A stretch of 64,000 nucleotides of DNA from the NCBI GenBank assembly GCA_016801885.1, contig CM028889.1, positions 17,936,501 through 18,000,500 of the forward strand. The letters run 5' to 3'. The translations under genes were made by a program, and so were the position numbers. Each line of letters begins with the position of its first letter. Position 1 is the stretch's first letter. Shown here piece after piece: positions 61,081 through 64,000 of the stretch. Below the pieces are notes generated by a model. The model made no database searches. It was not told the origin of the DNA and saw nothing but the letters and a program-made list of their open reading frames with translations. This DNA comes from Toxotes chatareus (Eukaryota > Chordata > Actinopteri > Toxotidae).

Positions 61081-64000
61081 TTTCCACTCTGGGTAGGTAT
61101 ATGGAAAACAGAACGCCACCAATTACATCACAGGGAAATCTGAACTGGCCAGCTTGATGCTGAGTGCATTTCAGGCTGGAACAGCCCTGCAGGCAGCCAA
61201 TTCCAAAAAAGTGCACAAAGACCAGCACCAGTGCAGAAAGACATCAGATATTCAACTTTCAGCAGGCAGGTCAGGAACAAAATGTAGCACTGGCAATAGG
61301 CATGTTATAATCTAAACATAATAAAAATGTATGTATATAGTATTCAATATTCAAGATCTTGAATCCTTAATATATGATGCTAATATAGATGTCAACAAAT
61401 ATGATATAATTGGACTTACATAATCACATCTATCAGAGTGACAAATTATGATTAACTGCAGTGCAACCTCTGTCAGAAACAGCAGGGCTGACAGTTTTGT
61501 GAACCCTTAAGTGCTTTGTATTTATGATGTATGACAGGCTGAAGCACAGAGAGCCATAGATCATGTCAGGTGGTGGCAAAAGTACTACTCACCCAAATAC
61601 CATGGGGTGATGAATGAGATAGCTGAGTCACAAGAAGAGAGGAGGGGGGAAGAGGAAGATGTGAGTTATAATAACCAAACTTCGGAAACTACTGCTTGCA
61701 ATCAGTTTACAAGCAAGTTTCACCTGAGTGGGCACTTTTGGCTGAATGGATAGCACTTCCCTTTAACCACAAATCCAGTATCAGTTTTCTCTCTGCGGCT
61801 CTAATGCACAACAATGAGCAGGAGCTTAGTGGAAGGTGATCTAGGATCTGCGGTTGGGGACCTTGTCAAACCTCAGGCTGCTTTCACATTTAGAACAACA
61901 GCAGGGGGTGAGGTGTAGCTCAGCTCTCTGCAGGGAGATAAGCTCTGCAACAAGGCTGGAGCTGGCAAGCACACTGCTGCTCTCCTCTTTGAGTGACTGC
62001 CTCAGTGTGTGTGCAAGTGTGTGTGCTTGAGGGGCTATGGGAGGCATTTATGAGAGCAGCTATAAACTGCTACTGCTGAGAGGGTTTGACCGCTGCCTGC
62101 CTTGTTTGCCTATAATGGTCAGCGTGTTGTCTCTTTGAAAATGCATGTCCTGATGCTGCTAGATATAAAAGTTGGGCAATGGACTGAAGCTGCATGTGCA
62201 TGTATGTGAAACCATATGTCCTTTTACCAACATATGCTTGTGTGTGTGTGCAGTTGTGTTAATGATTGGCTGCTGAATGCTGAGTCAGCAGAATTGGGTC
62301 AAGATACACAACCCCTCAGCCCACTTCTCTCCTCAGTTCCTTCCTTCCTCTGGCTCTAGCTTCCGTACTTGTTCATTTGTCCTCTCTGATTGCCCCATCT
62401 CCTCTTTTTCCACCGTCCTACTCTCACCCCAGTGCCATCATTTTGTCACTATTCTTATTAAACTCTCTCTTAACCTAAGTATTTTACCACCTTTTTCTCC
62501 ATACTCCACTCTCTCTCACTGAGCCCCTTTACTGCTATAATAAGAATTAACACATGCACACTTTTGACTGACAAAATGTATGCATATAAATGCAATCCAC
62601 AACTCATAAACCACCAGATAACCATTTAAATAGTGCAAGTAAACAGAAACAGAAACCTGTGCATGCTTTGATAAGAATGTTTGTGCAGAGTGAAGTTACA
62701 AAATGAGGAAGGAGTACAGCTACTTTCACACTTGCCTATGTGTAGCATGACATTTAGAAGATTACTGGTTACAGTTTACAAAAGCAGAGCAAAGAGTTTC
62801 AACATTTCTAAATCTGTCATCATGAGATGACTGGTAAGTTTTCCAACACTTAGCTTAAAGGACACATTTACTATTGTTTAAATCTTGGAACGTCAGTGTC
62901 ACTAGCACTAATGGATAAATCAGGACATTATGGTGCACTAGTGTATTTGTGTTACAGTAGGGCTTACCAACAAGTTGTGTTTAAATTAACCTAAATAAGT
63001 TCTGCTGTAATCCATGCATTCAGGCATGATGTGAAACGTGATGAAAACCACTCACTCAACCACGCAGGAGTGTGCACAGGGGTCATCCCCGCCCCCAATA
63101 CACTCGCTTTTTCTCACCCTACAGCATGCTCACTGACATGTGAAATGATGGTACCATGTGGAATCTGGTTGCCCTTCTTTGGATAACATAAATACAGAAA
63201 GGCTAAACCTACAGACCTCATTCATGGACAGCCTTTTTCATAAACCAAGTCCAATCATCACAACAGCAAGTGTCCATTCAGTATGTTCATTGTATGTCCC
63301 ACACTGTGCCTGATAGCTTTAGATGTGATTGGATTTGTCATCTGTATGTTTGTAAATATGAATATCCCAAAATAAAGAAGAATGAATTCCTCTTGAACCA
63401 CGGTTGCTGTCATTATAGTGCCACAGCAACTCCAACATTCAACACACCAGGTCAAATAAGCAGGTATCACTTAGACCGCTTCCACAACTGGGATCTGTAC
63501 AGTGGAAAATGCAGACCAGAGGAAGCAGAGATTTAAAGTGGGTCATCTTTCAATCTTCAAACATGACTGGGTGTCCTGTAAGTAACAAAACAGGAAACTA
63601 ATTATTTTTATGAAATAAACTCTCTCCAAACTGTACCAGCAACTTCTGTAAGTAGAGCCTGATTTTAGAAAAGAAACAAATTCATAAAGTGCCAAAGTTT
63701 ATGGTGATCTGGCCACGAAACACCCATCTCTTTAACTGACAGCCTTAGTGATGCATAATTAAGTTATTTTAAGCACAGTTCTTTGAAGTCCTTAAATGGC
63801 ATTCTCATTGCACGTCAGTAGAACAAACATTCATTTCCCACGTTTCAGATCACTTCATCAGTCTTCACAAAATCACAACAGGATATGATTACACACAGTG
63901 CTTTGTCCACTGATGTATAAACTAATTTTTACCATGTATAAGATCTCATGAGCTCTGACTCTATTTATGTGCACTCATGGTTGTGATTTGCTGTCATTTA

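Larger units (their letters stand above)
50470..64000 (-). other. cers1: Probable cers1 intron 1 (start outside window)
   Basis: I looked on the minus strand for the N-terminal exon, which in mammals carries a MPSYAQL-like start and a conserved AEHAWLEPRE region, and did not find it. The first exon is therefore probably beyond 64000, or too diverged to see. The stretch holds several simple repeats, two local duplications and two copies of an old dispersed repeat. Open frames over GA- and CT-rich sequence on both strands are not genes. Confidence 0.5.

Noticed and set aside
50470..64000. Gdf1-type bicistronic partner of cers1
   Set aside because: No TGF-beta-like frame with the cysteine pattern is visible on the minus strand in the window.
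1..64000. CRISPR arrays, operons, phage or bacterial mobile systems
   Set aside because: Intron-bearing vertebrate genes and eukaryotic repeats; no regularly spaced repeats with unique spacers.

Overview
The window is vertebrate nuclear DNA, almost certainly from a teleost fish. It has split genes with GT/AG introns, AT-rich non-coding DNA, many CA/GA microsatellites, an L2/CR1/Rex1-type LINE, hAT-like DNA transposons and several fish-type miniature elements. There are no operons, CRISPR arrays, phage genes or recognisable structural RNA genes.

Layout: (1) 1-27.9 kb has no gene I can recognise. It holds miniature inverted-repeat elements, a 5'-truncated LINE whose 5' end is folded into an inverted duplication (13.6-15.3 kb), degenerate dispersed repeats, and a 1.4-kb hAT-like element that ends about 410 bp before the next gene. 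(2) 27956-37236, plus strand: a complete nicalin gene (ncln), rebuilt here as 15 coding exons giving 560 residues with every splice phase consistent. (3) 37.2-43.1 kb: the space between two convergent genes, with the ncln 3' UTR, a hairpin-bearing tandem repeat of about 170-190 bp and a 303-bp inverted-repeat element. (4) 43066-50469, minus strand: ceramide synthase 1 (cers1), exons 2-7 by homology with mammalian CERS1. The last exon is only 43 bp, 3.35 kb from the exon before it, and both it and the splice donor are hidden by an in-frame stop at the donor. The final intron carries a BED-finger hAT relic and a second copy of the element found upstream of ncln. (5) 50.5-64 kb: probably the first intron of cers1. 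It contains only repeats and local duplications. The first coding exon was not found and is probably beyond the window.

The two genes act in the endoplasmic reticulum but are not known to form one pathway. Nicalin is part of the NOMO/TMEM147 complex of the multipass translocon, and Cers1 makes C18-ceramide. I found no convincing previously undescribed system. The most informative observations are the hidden last exon of cers1, the inverted LINE 5' end, the paired hAT-like elements with 8-bp target duplications, and the tandem hairpin repeat between the genes.
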